Of a stretch of 64,000 bases of DNA, positions 1-10,275 are shown piece after piece. The notes beneath the pieces were generated by a model. That model had not been told where the DNA came from. It saw only the letters and a list, made by a program, of their open reading frames with translations, and searched no databases. The stretch covers positions 1-64,000 of the forward strand of contig RPFO01000013.1 of assembly GCA_009746045.1 (NCBI GenBank). Direction: 5' to 3'. The position numbers were made by a program, and so were the translations under genes. How positions within the stretch are numbered: the stretch's first letter is position 1; every line of letters begins with the position of its first letter. This stretch comes from Mesostigma viride. Taxonomy: Eukaryota > Streptophyta > Mesostigmatophyceae > Mesostigmatales > Mesostigmataceae.

Positions 1-289
1 TGGGGGTGCACTTTGTTCGAGAGCACCGTTGTGGGGTGGTGGATCGGTCGGCGCTGACACTCCTATTCACCCATCCCCAGTACCTCGCTGGGTTCCTGTC
101 TCTGTGGCCAGAGGGTCGTGGGTGGAGCTGTCCCGGCTGGGTCGGCAGAAGGTGTCCCCCTACCAAGTGGCTTTTGAGATTGACCTGTGTTCGCACCCTG
201 GGGTGATGACTTCACAGATGACCCACGCGGGGCGTAGGGCCCTCACTGAAGTCCTGTCGCAGCGACGTGCCACTAGCGGCGGACGCTAG
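1..289 (+). CDS. C-terminal end of an LTR-element polyprotein (5' part outside window)
   Basis: An open frame enters from the left edge (codons in phase with position 2) and stops with TAG at 287-289, giving about 95 visible residues. No catalytic motif is visible. The stretch before the stop is Arg/Ser rich with a possible amphipathic helix (residues TEVLSQRRATSGGR at the end). Its position, about 220 bases upstream of a polypurine tract and a 3' LTR in the same orientation, makes it the C-terminus of the element's pol or of an extra downstream domain. I do not recognise the family. It could also be a chance frame in degraded element sequence. Confidence 0.3.
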   Translation, partial: GGALCSRAPLWGGGSVGADTPIHPSPVPRWVPVSVARGSWVELSRLGRQKVSPYQVAFEIDLCSHPGVMTSQMTHAGRRALTEVLSQRRATSGGR

Positions 290-509
290 AGTGGTTAGAA
301 TAGTTTTCGTGACGGATAGCGGATTGATCCAGTCACCACCAGAGTCTTACTACTACGTCAGAGTTGGTCCTGTGTATCAACTTCTAGAGGAACTGGCATT
401 ACTAACCTGCGGGTGAACCGAGGTTGGGACATAGTACTCTTATAGTAGCGTTGTTTTTCCAATCTCACTTGTACGGTAGGGACTACCGACCCCCATGGGG
501 GGGGAGGAG
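290..509 (+). other. 3' non-coding internal region of LTR element with hairpin and polypurine tract
   Basis: No gene is visible. A perfect hairpin (arms CGGTAG/CTACCG, loop GGA) lies at 474-488, followed at about 495-509 by a G-rich polypurine tract directly abutting the LTR. The sequence GGTTGGGACATAGTA near 424 recurs on the minus strand near 22210-22225 in the gag-only element, so the two elements are related. The polypurine tract would prime plus-strand DNA synthesis; that role is inferred from position. Confidence 0.6.
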
Positions 510-1093
510 TGTTACGTCCCTGCCCTTTTGGTCGGACGTAACAATGGAATAAATTACTAAGGCTGTTTGGTCTATTGGACTTGGGTTTTATGGACCTTGG
601 CTATTGTGTGAATTGGACTAGTTATTTTGGTCCTAGGTTGTCCTTTTAGGGGCCGGTGCCGTGGCGCCGCGCCAGTTCTGAGTCCGTCAGTGGTTATAGG
701 CGTGGATCCTATAGTTGAGGGTCGATGTCGGCCCGGATCCTACGTGGAATGAGTGACTCGGATTGTTCTAGGGAAATTGGCGTGTATCTGCGCCGCAACC
801 AACCTAGGTTAAATTGGTCCGAGGACGAGAGTCTCGTCCTCTTGGTTTAATGAATGATAAGTGCGAATACGCCTACACATTGAGCCCGGGGCACTATCCA
901 TTTGTAATTGGTATTGCTAGCCAATATAAGTGTGTAATAATTAGCTTGGCATTAAGCCGTGATGCCAGATATCTCACGACTCACGTCGTGAAGCGCAACC
1001 TATTTTAGGCTATCTTGAATTATTCCTAATTCCGGCAAGAAGGGTCTTTCGCTACGTAGCTCAGGCTAGGCGTGTCTGGGCAGGGACGTAACA
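510..1093 (+). mobile_element. 3' LTR (584 bp), plus-strand element
   Basis: The LTR begins TGTTACGTCCCTGCC and ends with the exact reverse complement of those bases, so it has a 15-base inverted terminus, longer than usual. Its first 34 bases (510-543) are themselves an imperfect palindrome, TGTTACGTCC ... GGACGTAACA. The polypurine tract immediately upstream fixes it as the 3' LTR. The 5' LTR lies outside the window, so no target duplication can be checked; the right flank starts CCTAG. The bases just after the initial palindrome (ATGGAATAAATTA) are shared with the LTR of the gag-only element at 21391-27566. Confidence 0.75.
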
Positions 1094-1267
1094 CCTAGGT
1101 GCTGGAATACATAGTGGTGTGCAGGTGCACTTTGTGCACCCAGAGCAGGTACGTAGTTTACACCCTACCCTTGGAGGAAGTAGCCAAGAGCGTATTAAAA
1201 GCCATAATATACCCCTTCTCAGGGATATATGTGCTACATGTACTCCCAACGGAGTTATGTTACAATT
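1094..1267 (+). mobile_element. LINE 3' end fragment with terminal stem-loop
   Basis: This short fragment ends with a stem-loop at 1236-1260 (inner stem ACTCC/GGAGT, loop CAAC, outer arms ACAT/ATGT). The same structure closes several other LINE 3' ends in the window, and the motif GTGCTACATG just before it matches the LINE tail near 41340. It passes straight into the (TGCAA)n array, which would be its tail. No coding sequence is visible. Assignment rests on similarity to copies where the stem-loop follows a recognisable reverse transcriptase end. Confidence 0.5.
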
Positions 1268-1670
1268 CAATGCAATGCAATGCAATGCAATGCAATGCAA
1301 TGCAATGCAATGCAATGCAATGCAATGCAATGCAATGCAATGCAATGCAATGCAATGCATGCAATGCAATGCAATGCATGCAATGCAATGCAATGCAATG
1401 CAATGCAATGCAATGCATGCAATGCAATGCAATGCAATGCAATGCAATGCAATGCAATGCAATGCAATGCAATGCAATGCAATGCAATGCAATGCAATGC
1501 AATGCAATGCAATGCAATGCAATGCAATGCAATGCAATGCAATGCAATGCAATGCAATGCAATGCAATGCAATGCAATGCAATGCAATGCAATGCAATGC
1601 AATGCAATGCAATGCAATGCAATGCAATGCAATGCAATGCAATGCAATGCAATGCAATGCAATGCAATGC
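1268..1670. repeat. (TGCAA)n microsatellite, first part
   Basis: About 400 bp of pentanucleotide TGCAA/TTGCA with three slips where one base is missing (near 1356, 1377 and 1415). Its continuation is at 15092-15283; the chromovirus inserted inside it and duplicated AATGC. All six frames stay open for long stretches only because of the repeat. Confidence 0.97.
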
Positions 1671-2413
1671 TTTAACACGTATGGCTATTTAGAATAGCGC
1701 CTTAATGATTGAGAATGAATGCGAAAGACCTTTGATTTCCTATGCGTCACAGCGCACGATGGTGGCTTAAGAATACTCGTCACACAATACGAATAAGCTC
1801 TTGAAAACCCGGAAAACCGGTTTCGTATATTACAATGTTACGGCACACAGATTAAAACACTCAATGCGGGAAGACTTACACCCAGTAGGCGAGGGATTCA
1901 CACTCGATCCCACAGGAGATTTACACTCCAGGATTAAGCGATGGTAAATAATCTGTAGAGCAACGTGGTAAATTACGATACAAGGTCCGGATTGCTGGCA
2001 TAGCTCGTGCCTTCCTATTTTGTCCCTTCGTCCCCGTTGGCGGCTGCGCCTGGCGCTGCCAACCAGGCATGACGTGAGGTCCGCGGGGACGGGCTTCTCG
2101 AACCGTCTAGAACACATTAAAGACCAGTACGGCTAGAGGCCTCTCCTGAAAAATATCCAAATGTCCGTAGGTACCATCATAACGCATGTGCAGTGCCACT
2201 TGGCTGTCCCGTAACTCCCGTTCAGGCGCTAGGTCTGCCTACGGCGCAAAGGCCAAGTTCGTCAGCAAAACTTCTACACTTATACTTCCACACGGGTTGC
2301 CTCGGCTGCCAACTACTATGGCCTCGGCACTGGCGCCGGATTACGGTCGGCGCCGATCGACCGGGACGGATAATTTATATTTACCACAAACGGCATGTTG
2401 CATCCGTGCAACA
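1671..2413 (-). mobile_element. 3' LTR of chromovirus
   Basis: 743 bp, nearly identical to 14352-15091. On the minus strand it begins with a perfect hairpin, TGTTGCA/TGCAACA around CGGA, and ends ...GTGTTAAA, so the 3' terminus is not the canonical CA. The outer edge abuts the duplicated target AATGC. Confidence 0.92.
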
Positions 2414-2973
2414 CACCTCCCCCCCCAACAAAAGAGGCGGCTACTCCTGTAGCCGGGACTTATAAATGACTGTATACATGGTCACTGTTCCCTTCTAGGG
2501 CACGCATCGATCGTGCCAATTGTCACCGTCCGTTGGCGATGGTTTACGGCGCCGGGCGGTAAGGGCTCGGGCGGTGTCCCCCACGAGTGGAGCCCCCACG
2601 GCCATGCCCGCGCAGAGGTGCGGCCGGGCGTTGGTCAACGCCGGTGGACACGCTCAGCCGGCGCGGCCTCAGCCGGCTCGGGAAGAGGCAGGCCATTATT
2701 GGCCTGGACTAGGGCGGGCTGGAAGGTGAGTTGCCGCTCGCCGGCGCGTGCATCATGGCGTTTGGCCAGGTTGACATCCCGCAGCGCCTCCAGTGGGAAA
2801 ACGCTCAAGAAGGCGGCGAGGAACTTGTGTCGGGTGAGGGACACCGAACCTCCTGTCCAAACGATACCGCACCGAATAACTCGCCCATGGACCCCTGGGG
2901 CGGGGCGGCCTGTATCAAGGCTGCCAATGCACATGCAAGGAGCATTACGCAAAAGGTAGGAGAAGGGCCGGAA
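2414..2973 (-). other. 3' non-coding region of chromovirus with polypurine tract and hairpin
   Basis: On the minus strand a G-run polypurine tract (about 2414-2427) abuts the LTR. Just inside it is a perfect hairpin, CGGCTAC/GTAGCCG with a four-base loop, at 2438-2455. The remaining ~500 bp shows no convincing gene. Confidence 0.65.
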
Positions 2974-3417
2974 TTATGCCAACCCTGCCCGGGCTTTATA
3001 CTCCTGTAGCAAGCGTGCACAGCCCGTGAGTCCAGCCTCAGCTACCCATGAGTGCTCTAGCTCTGTTTGGGAGAACTTCCACTTAAGGAGGTACTCGCGG
3101 CGGCGGCCTCGATTGCGGTGGGCTACAATGTCCTCGACCTCATCCTCGGGCTCGCCCGTCTCGGGGTTGAACTCCAAGGGGGCGGGTGCCATGACACGAC
3201 CTGGGAAGGTGCTCTTGCGGTAAAGCTTCAGCTGGTCAACGTGGAAAACATTGGACTTCAGCTGCCACGAGTCCGGGATGGCGACAGACACCATCACCTC
3301 ATTGAACACCTTCTCCACCAGATACGGTCCAAGGAATAAGGGGCGGAGCTTGACCTTCAGGCTGTCCTCGAACTTGTGCGAGAAGCGGCCTTGGTGGGGG
3401 CCCTCAATTAATACCAA
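2974..3417 (-). CDS. pol: Integrase C-terminal and chromodomain segment of chromovirus pol
   Basis: 147 residues, the C-terminal part of pol. The first third matches the integrase C-terminal SH3-like region (GPYLVEKVFNEVMVSVAIP, then NVFHVDQLKLY). The last ~55 residues are a chromodomain: DEVEDIVAHRNRGRRREYLL, then KWKFSQTELEHSWV. Chromodomains steer chromovirus integrase to modified histones. The frame differs from the integrase core upstream (break near 3410), so this copy is broken between the two. Confidence 0.85.
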   Translation of the reverse strand: MVLIEGPHQGRFSHKFEDSLKVKLRPLFLGPYLVEKVFNEVMVSVAIPDSWQLKSNVFHVDQLKLYRKSTFPGRVMAPAPLEFNPETGEPEDEVEDIVAHRNRGRRREYLLKWKFSQTELEHSWVAEAGLTGCARLLQEYKARAGLA

Positions 3418-4342
3418 TTAAGTCACCTGCTTCGATTGCAGGGGTGCGCCTGTCCAGGGTACTTTGGACTCGCGCCATGTACTTGGCACGCGCCTGCCGT
3501 AGGCCACTTATGGCGCTGGAATGAGCTTGCACCATCCGTTGTACCAGCTCCCGCGCCCCTGCGACTGTGGAGCGTAGCTCCGTTGTCGTGGTGATGGCTG
3601 GGGCGGTCAAGAGATCGGTGGGGGTAAGGGGATGCCTGCCTGTATCAAGAAAGAACGGGGTATACCCGTGGGCAGAATGGGGGGCATTATTGAGTGAAAA
3701 CTCAATGAATCCCAGCACTTCGTCCCAATTCCTCCCGTCTCGATCCAGGTAGTGCCGCAGTGCCTCTTCCACCACCCGATTCACTCTCTCCACCATGTGA
3801 GAAGAGCTACTGTGATAGGCCGTACCCATAGACAACTTAGTCCCGACGACCTGAAAAAATGAGGTCCAAAATTTCGACGTGAACAGCTTGTCCTTGTCGG
3901 TGATAAATTGTCGGGGCATGCCATGGAGCCGGAACACATTGTTTAGGAACAAGTGGGCACACTCTTCCGCCGTCAGGGTGGCCTTGCAGGGGATTAAATG
4001 GCATCTCCGCGTGAGCCGGTCCACCACTACCAGGATCTGAGCATTGCCCGCCTTGGTCTCTGGCAAGGGCCCAATGAAATCCATCATCACCGAGTCCCAA
4101 GGGAACATGGGGTCTGGGATTTCCTTTGGAACGCCCTGTTTGCCCGTATTCCGTGGCTTCATGTGCTGGCAGCTGTCACAGGTACTGACATACTCCCGCA
4201 CATCCCGAGCCATCTTAGGCCAATAGTAGGACCTCCGGGCCCTCGCTAACAGCCTGTCCTGGCCTTGGTGTCCCCCCAAGACGGAGTCATGTAACTCAAA
4301 TAATACCTCTGCGCGGCATATTTGGGGACATACAAGCGCCAT
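3404..4342 (-). CDS. pol: Integrase core of chromovirus pol
   Basis: The HHCC zinc-binding region (HDSVLGGHQGQ and later CDSCQHMK) precedes the DDE core. The acidic triad is visible as D in MMDFIGPLPET, D in FITDKDKLF and E in SHMVERVNRVVEEA. GPLP and TAYH blocks typical of Ty3 integrases are present, although the usual PQTDGQ after TAYH is SSSSHM. It would catalyse strand transfer of the cDNA ends. It is out of frame with both the RNase H segment upstream and the chromodomain downstream, so at least two indels separate these domains. Confidence 0.88.
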   Translation of the reverse strand: MALVCPQICRAEVLFELHDSVLGGHQGQDRLLARARRSYYWPKMARDVREYVSTCDSCQHMKPRNTGKQGVPKEIPDPMFPWDSVMMDFIGPLPETKAGNAQILVVVDRLTRRCHLIPCKATLTAEECAHLFLNNVFRLHGMPRQFITDKDKLFTSKFWTSFFQVVGTKLSMGTAYHSSSSHMVERVNRVVEEALRHYLDRDGRNWDEVLGFIEFSLNNAPHSAHGYTPFFLDTGRHPLTPTDLLTAPAITTTTELRSTVAGARELVQRMVQAHSSAISGLRQARAKYMARVQSTLDRRTPAIEAGDLIGIN

Positions 4343-5338
4343 GAGTCTTGACGGGCCGCCTGGCCACTGACATTCACGTAAAGGAACCCGTTTTGAAACT
4401 TGGCTGGGTAGCCGTCCATGCTCTGAGGGCGGGCAGCTATGGCTTCATTTGCCTTGTCCTCAGTGACTGTGAAGCGCGAGATGAGGCGCTCTAGGTCCGA
4501 GCTGATGACGACCGTTGTTGCAGTATTTGCCAACGTGAATGCCTCTCCAAGGGGCTGCATTGGAGGGTAAACTCCTGTCGCCGGCACCACATGGCTATAC
4601 GGGGCCGAAGTCCTTCCCCCCCCTGCGGCTGCGCACGTGCCCTCACGTGCAGGGGTGCTGCCGGCGAGGCGCACGGAATGGTCAACAGTGTCAACCTCCG
4701 CGGTTGTGGCGCCACAGAAGAGGAAGGGGCTCATCGGGTCGCTTAAGCGGTCGCCAAAGGGGGCGACGGGACCATGGGAGGGGATCAACGTCGTGGCCAA
4801 AACGTCAAGATCCTCATAAAACCAATAGTCGGGGCGACGCGACAGGGCGTCAGGGACCGTGTTGTCAAGGCCCTTGACATATTCGATCTTGAACGGACCG
4901 AACTGTGCCAAATATTCAAGCCAACGGGCTTGGCGTGGCGTAAGCGTGGGCTGCGTCAACAAGTGCGTGAGGGGCCGATGGTCGGTCTGGATGATCAAGC
5001 GGTACGGGTCCGCAGGGTCGGGTTCGGCCATGGCCACGTTGAACTGAGCACCCAGAAGATGGTGCCGCCAAGTATGGCAACAGTACACCACGGCCAACAA
5101 CTCTTGCTGATGGACTGGGTAATTTCTTTCGGCCGGGATCATCGTCCGGGAGATATACTCGACCGGTTGGAGACCGAGACCATGGTCTTGGAGCAGCACA
5201 CCGCCAATAGCAACCTTGCTAGAATCGCTATTGACCACGAATGGCTTGGTGGGATCCGGAAGGATGAGGACAGGCGCAGTGGCGAGCCTGGCCTTCAGCA
5301 GGTCAAAGGCCTGTTGACACAGGCCTGACCATTCCCAC
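4246..5338 (-). CDS. pol: RNase H domain and linker of chromovirus pol, cut by insertion
   Basis: Contains the Ty3 RNase H signature: SDSSKVAIGGVL, SRTMIPAERNYPVHQQELLA, TDHRPLTHLL, then RQARWLEYLAQF and DNTVPDALSRRPDY. The first part (about 5239-5338) continues the RT/RNase H connection. The frame ends upstream at the copia-like insertion site, with the rest of RT resuming at 10276. About 200 residues of low-similarity linker follow before the integrase zinc region. RNase H removes the RNA template during reverse transcription. Confidence 0.88.
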
Positions 5339-5347
5339 GGTACGTCC

Positions 5348-5820
5348 AGTTAGTCTCCATGCTTTGCTGTAGACTAAGTCTCAAAGGCATTGTGAATACA
5401 ACGTATGAATAAGCCTTGTAAACCTACGTTGGTATGTGAATATAAATACCACGTGGGCTATGCAGATAGGAATGCTAGTCGAGTCGCATACGTTTCCCTA
5501 GATAGGTACTTTGGGTACTGAGGTACGTGACAGATGTCAGTACCCAGTATACGTAGTGTCCTGTCATTGGACGGTACTAGAGTATCCTAGATAGGGACCG
5601 TACTGCAGCGTGCATTGATTTGTGATCGCACGATGCAGTGACTAGACTGCTACCTGTCATCGTGTGGCCTCGGGCCAACGGTCTGCACCCAACGGTCACT
5701 GGCGGCGCAGCCGGTGAGAGGAACGTTGATAAAGGGTAAACCTATTTTCTAATGAACCAAGCAATTCATTGCTCACAGCTTACAGTGTTCTCAAGCAATA
5801 TATCCCACCGCATTCTAACT
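5348..5820 (+). mobile_element. 5' LTR of copia-like element
   Basis: 473 bp, termini AGTTAG/CTAACT, with no difference seen from 9798-10270. No classic TGG-starting primer-binding site follows it; the start codon of the first frame comes only 18 bases later (5839), so the leader is unusually short. Confidence 0.93.
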
Positions 5821-5838
5821 TGAATTTTATTTGCTACC

Positions 5839-8139
5839 ATGGCTATCACGAACAAGAATGTCGCTAAGAAGCTTACCTACAACGAGGATGATGATGGGCA
5901 GGATCGGCGGATGCCCAGAGACAACAACAAGAAGCCGGCTGGCGATGCGGCCATTTCCAAGAAAAAGAAAAAGAACAAAAAGACTCACAATGGTTGCCAG
6001 GACGAGGGGACGGCGGCTGCAAAGCCGACCGACCTACCCCCCTCCCCTGCGAGGCCGGAGGCCGAGACGGCTCCCCCCGGGGAGACCGGCTTACCCTCGA
6101 CTCCGGCGGCCGCCCCAGCCGCAACCACGGCTGGCGCGGCCATGGCTGCGGAGACCTCGGTGGTAAACCCCACTGAGGCTCCACAGTCCGGCCCCACGTT
6201 GCCATCTCTTCGGGAGCGTATGCCCCGTCAGACGGCCTCGGTGGCACCGGACGGGACGATTACCTTTCGTCCCGCCACATCAAACCTTAATGTCCCTTTC
6301 GCCCAGGGACATAACCACATTGAGCTAACGTTTGGGCGACCCTCTGCGTCCCTTCTTCGCAAGAAGAAGGACATGGAGAGTATTAAACTCGCACGGGTGG
6401 TGCGAAAACCTGTGGAACCCATCGCCGGACAACCAATGTCCGACGATGAGGTATCCGACACTGCCAGTCTCCCCGATGGGGAGACTGAGATCAATCTTAC
6501 CCCAGCGCTCCTGGCGGTCGAGCAGGCCGCGCTGGTGGCAAATGAAGAACGCCGAGCGCGGCAGCGGGACCGAGAGGTCCGCCGAGAGGCGGCTTTTCGG
6601 CTCGCCGCTAAGCGGCAAGAATATCATGAAATGTGCACAACCCTAAACATGAGACCTGTCTTGCATGCCACGTGGGGTGAAGTAATCCCAGCAGGCCTGC
6701 AGGCAGGTGTATATCCCCCAGAGGTGATAGCACTGTACAACACTGCACGTGCACAAACCTCAGCAAAACTGGCAGAAAAAGATAAAACCCATTCCAGGCC
6801 AGTATTCCAAAAAGGTGATCAAGTTCTCTATTACAAGGAAAACAGCTTTGGTAAGGTTGGAACTTGGCTAGGTCCAGTTACCATCCGTGGATTTACCAAA
6901 AACAGCAAGACCGTGGAGGTCAAGCACAATATCAATGGGAAGCGTCACAGGGTGAGCTGTCATAGAATTAAGAAGTATTATTCTCCCATGGCAGACGTGC
7001 CTGGGGAAGAGTCTTTAAGCATGGACTCACTACTTCTATCTGGCAACTCCAGCATGCCCAGCAGTAGCTCTGAGCCACCAATTACTGCTGTTGACAGCAC
7101 CACAGCACCCTCTGTGAACACTTCCACCCTCAGTGAAGCCAGGCCCACTTCACAACCTGGGGATTGCTTAACCAGGCACGAGGTAGCTGGGTTGGAAGCA
7201 TTAGCTCAGCCCCAAGGCACCAAATTGTCTGCCAACCCTCCCGCTCTGAGGTCAAGATTGGCAGTCGCCTTGCAAGCATTACACAGGTCACATAAGCAAC
7301 AAGCTGCTGTGGCCGCAGGGTTGGCAAAAGTCTCAGCTGTGTGCACTAGTCAGGACCCCTGGACCCTGGCAATAGACACTCAGGCACAGGTCAGTGTGAT
7401 CAGTGCACAAGCCATCCCTGGTCTTGAGATTGCACCTTCATTTTGGGCACGGGTGCAGGATTTCTCAGGCCAAAGCTCACTGGATGTAGTGGGACAAGTG
7501 ATGCTCCCTATACTTGGTATTCAGACACCCTTCCAGGTGGTGGAGGGGTACTCTGGTAACACCTTGTTGGGGGAACCTTTTGTATCCTATCCTGGGGTGC
7601 TTATCTCAGCTAATGAGCTCAGTGTCACAGGGGTGGGTGCAGTTCCTCTGGACCACTTTAAAATCCCTCTCTCCAGTATTGTCCCTGGTATGGATGCTGT
7701 CATCAAGGCAGTCAACACTCAGTATGCACCAGGGGAGATCCCTGATCTGGACAAGTTAGTGCACAGCCAGTTCCTCCATCCCTCAGCCTTTGGGCTGGGT
7801 AAGTGGGACATAGCCATGCACTCACCCCACCAAATCTCCCACGTCATACAAGAATGCAAAACACAAAAAGGGTTTACCAAGTGGCTGATGGCCATTGTCC
7901 ACCAAGCCAGGCAGGAATGGGTCCTGCCCAACCCCAAAAACCCTCAATACAAACCGCCTGTCACCCCTTCATGGGACGTGCCAGAGGGAGCCAAAAAGCT
8001 CAGATTAAAATTTGTTCTCAAACAAAAACCACAAAAAGTGGGCTCCCCAATCTTCCATGCCAGACCATGTGTCACAGAATTAAAGGGGACCTCCACACTG
8101 CCAAAAGGGGAAACATACACACCTGGGCTGCAACACTGA
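5839..8139 (+). CDS. Gag-like / integrase C-terminus / protease / RT N-terminus polyprotein
   Basis: 766 residues from ATG 5839. Residues 1-130 are Lys-rich then Pro/Ala-rich; 130-260 resemble a gag-like segment ending in a charged helix. Residues ~325-380 look like an integrase C-terminal SH3 domain (GDQVLYYKENSFGKVGTWLG, then RHRVSCHRIKKYY). Residues ~510-600 look like a retropepsin (LAIDTQAQVSVIS, where DTGA is expected, and NTLLGEPF near its end). RT begins about residue 690. No HHCC or DDE integrase core is present, and protease follows rather than precedes the integrase remnant. Codon composition shifts from GC-rich before ~6615 to more AT-rich after it, suggesting a chimera. The frame stops inside RT. 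Confidence 0.75.
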   Translation: MAITNKNVAKKLTYNEDDDGQDRRMPRDNNKKPAGDAAISKKKKKNKKTHNGCQDEGTAAAKPTDLPPSPARPEAETAPPGETGLPSTPAAAPAATTAGAAMAAETSVVNPTEAPQSGPTLPSLRERMPRQTASVAPDGTITFRPATSNLNVPFAQGHNHIELTFGRPSASLLRKKKDMESIKLARVVRKPVEPIAGQPMSDDEVSDTASLPDGETEINLTPALLAVEQAALVANEERRARQRDREVRREAAFRLAAKRQEYHEMCTTLNMRPVLHATWGEVIPAGLQAGVYPPEVIALYNTARAQTSAKLAEKDKTHSRPVFQKGDQVLYYKENSFGKVGTWLGPVTIRGFTKNSKTVEVKHNINGKRHRVSCHRIKKYYSPMADVPGEESLSMDSLLLSGNSSMPSSSSEPPITAVDSTTAPSVNTSTLSEARPTSQPGDCLTRHEVAGLEALAQPQGTKLSANPPALRSRLAVALQALHRSHKQQAAVAAGLAKVSAVCTSQDPWTLAIDTQAQVSVISAQAIPGLEIAPSFWARVQDFSGQSSLDVVGQVMLPILGIQTPFQVVEGYSGNTLLGEPFVSYPGVLISANELSVTGVGAVPLDHFKIPLSSIVPGMDAVIKAVNTQYAPGEIPDLDKLVHSQFLHPSAFGLGKWDIAMHSPHQISHVIQECKTQKGFTKWLMAIVHQARQEWVLPNPKNPQYKPPVTPSWDVPEGAKKLRLKFVLKQKPQKVGSPIFHARPCVTELKGTSTLPKGETYTPGLQH

Positions 8140-9422
8140 CCTCACTCAGGATCATGCTCTCCCTCTTCCTCCACAGCCTCAATGCAGGCCAAGACTATGT
8201 CTGCAAAGCCACTGATATTAAAAGGGCCTTCCTCAGGGGGGACCCAGAAAAGGCTGAATCTGTGTGGAAAGGGAAGGTGTACGTGGTAGACACCCCAGCT
8301 GTGTGGAAACCTTATATTGATGAGCCCCACCTTATCATCAACATTGGGGTGGAAGGGCTTGTCAGTGCCCCAAAAATTTTCAGAGACTCAGCAGAGGAAG
8401 TATTCAAAAAGCTCAAGGCCACGTATGATGACCTGGACCCATGCTTTTTTGTTGTACCCACCCCCTCTGGACTGCTGTTCTTTGTGTGGCATGGAGATGA
8501 CCAACTCATTTGTGGGCCTAGAGCTGAGGTGGAAACCTTTATTCAGCAGGTCCAGGAATCATATGAGATTGGCAAACAGGTGGAATTGAGCACAACCCCC
8601 ATCCAGTTCTGTGGCATCATGTTGCAGCTGCATAGGCAGCCAGATCAGTGGGTCTGCTCTCTCTCCCCTCCTGCAGAATATATCCAAGATTGTCTAGATC
8701 TGCTGCAGGACAACTACCTCCCCTTACATATGTGTGCCACTGTTCAGGGCAAACTGGGGTGGTGGTCAGCCATCTGTGGGGCTCCCTTAGCTGTCATCAG
8801 CAGGGTCACCCATGATGTTCTAGTCAAGATCAAATGCAGTCACATCAGGAAGTTGGTCAATGACTGTCCCCCCCTCATCCTCCATGGCCTGAATCTGATG
8901 GAAGACATCCACATCCAATGTGTCATGGACAGCTCCATGGAGAGCAGAACAATCAATCAAATGGGGGCACGGGAATCAGGGCTGTTTTTTCTCACCAACA
9001 GGTCAGACTACATGTCCCTCACTTCCTGGTACAGCAGGCTACACCGCAGAAAACCTGGCAGCAGCAACTCAGCTGAATGTCGTGCTGTGGTGTCTGCTGC
9101 ATTGCATGCTCGTTCCCTGCAGCACATGCTCACCTGGCTACAAACCCAGGCAGGCAGCACATGCAATGTCATCTCACATCTCTATACTGACAGCCAATCT
9201 GTGATCAGCTTTCTAACCAAGAAATCTGTCTCTGCTGCTGTCCACACTGACTTGGATTGGGTGATCCTCAAACAGGAGGCCACCTATTTTTCCAGCTGGA
9301 CTCATGTGGATGATGAGGACAACCCAGCAGACGCTCTCACGAAGCTGCGGGATGCTGCTGGCCAACAGTACCAGCTCCTCTTCCAGAACATGAACCCCTA
9401 TGATATCAGAGTCAGTGTTTGA
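8108..9422 (+). CDS. Reverse transcriptase and RNase H of copia-like element
   Basis: Continues RT in another frame from about 8110; the switch inside the RT palm looks like an indel rather than programmed shifting, though the identical LTRs make it very recent. RT landmarks: KATDIKRAFLRG (motif A region, as DVKTAFLNG in copia) and FVWHGDDQLICG, where the catalytic YVDD is replaced by HGDD. Integrase-like sequence is absent here. The RNase H region has SAECRAVVSAALHARSL and HLYTDSQSVISFL and ends near EDNPADALTKLRD, typical of copia RNase H. The stop is at 9420-9422. Confidence 0.8.
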
Positions 9423-9797
9423 ATAAATGACTGGCCATTAGCACAGTACACAACCACCACACCCCCTTACCACAGCGATAGCTGCTGGGCGCCATAAAAT
9501 TCAACACATTCGTTGTGGGGTGTGAGTGCTGGCTAGGTCAGATTTGTATCCATTTGCAGCTTGAGGACACAAGCTTTGTATCCATTTACTTAATGTGTGC
9601 TTCAGTAACTGGCCAAACCAGCCAGCTGTGTACACCTTATTTAATGTGCAATATAACACCTGGCCAGAACAGCCAGCTGTAACCAACCTGGCTCAACCAG
9701 CCATGTCTCTTTTGTACCCCTAATCAACTTAAAAACAATAACAATAATGTTGGGGGTGCAGACCTGCATTAAGAAATAAATAATAAAACAATACTGG
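9423..9797 (+). other. 3' non-coding region of copia-like element
   Basis: AT-rich with several copies of a short GGCCAAACCAGCCAGCTGT-like motif (9600-9710). GTTGGGGGTGCAG near 9750 is the only G-rich candidate for a polypurine tract but lies ~45 bases before the LTR. No gene is visible. Confidence 0.6.
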
Positions 9798-10270
9798 AGT
9801 TAGTCTCCATGCTTTGCTGTAGACTAAGTCTCAAAGGCATTGTGAATACAACGTATGAATAAGCCTTGTAAACCTACGTTGGTATGTGAATATAAATACC
9901 ACGTGGGCTATGCAGATAGGAATGCTAGTCGAGTCGCATACGTTTCCCTAGATAGGTACTTTGGGTACTGAGGTACGTGACAGATGTCAGTACCCAGTAT
10001 ACGTAGTGTCCTGTCATTGGACGGTACTAGAGTATCCTAGATAGGGACCGTACTGCAGCGTGCATTGATTTGTGATCGCACGATGCAGTGACTAGACTGC
10101 TACCTGTCATCGTGTGGCCTCGGGCCAACGGTCTGCACCCAACGGTCACTGGCGGCGCAGCCGGTGAGAGGAACGTTGATAAAGGGTAAACCTATTTTCT
10201 AATGAACCAAGCAATTCATTGCTCACAGCTTACAGTGTTCTCAAGCAATATATCCCACCGCATTCTAACT
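9798..10270 (+). mobile_element. 3' LTR of copia-like element
   Basis: 473 bp, matching 5348-5820 with no difference seen; ends CTAACT directly before the duplicated target CGTCC (10271-10275). Confidence 0.93.
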
Positions 10271-10275
10271 CGTCC

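Larger units (their letters stand above)
5343..10275 (+). mobile_element. Ty1/copia-like LTR retrotransposon, very young, no integrase core
   Basis: Two 473-bp LTRs (5348-5820, 9798-10270), apparently identical base for base, are flanked by a 5-bp duplicated target CGTCC (5343-5347 and 10271-10275). The insertion splits the chromovirus between RT and RNase H. LTR termini are AGTTAG ... CTAACT, a six-base inverted repeat but not TG...CA. Internal genes run gag-like, integrase C-terminal domain, protease, RT, RNase H. Identical LTRs imply very recent movement although no integrase catalytic core is encoded, so another copy presumably supplied integrase. Confidence 0.9.

Noticed and set aside
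1061-1697. Long frames (HCIAL, AMQCN repeats) on both strands
   Set aside because: Pure translation of (TGCAA)n, open in all frames by repeat arithmetic.
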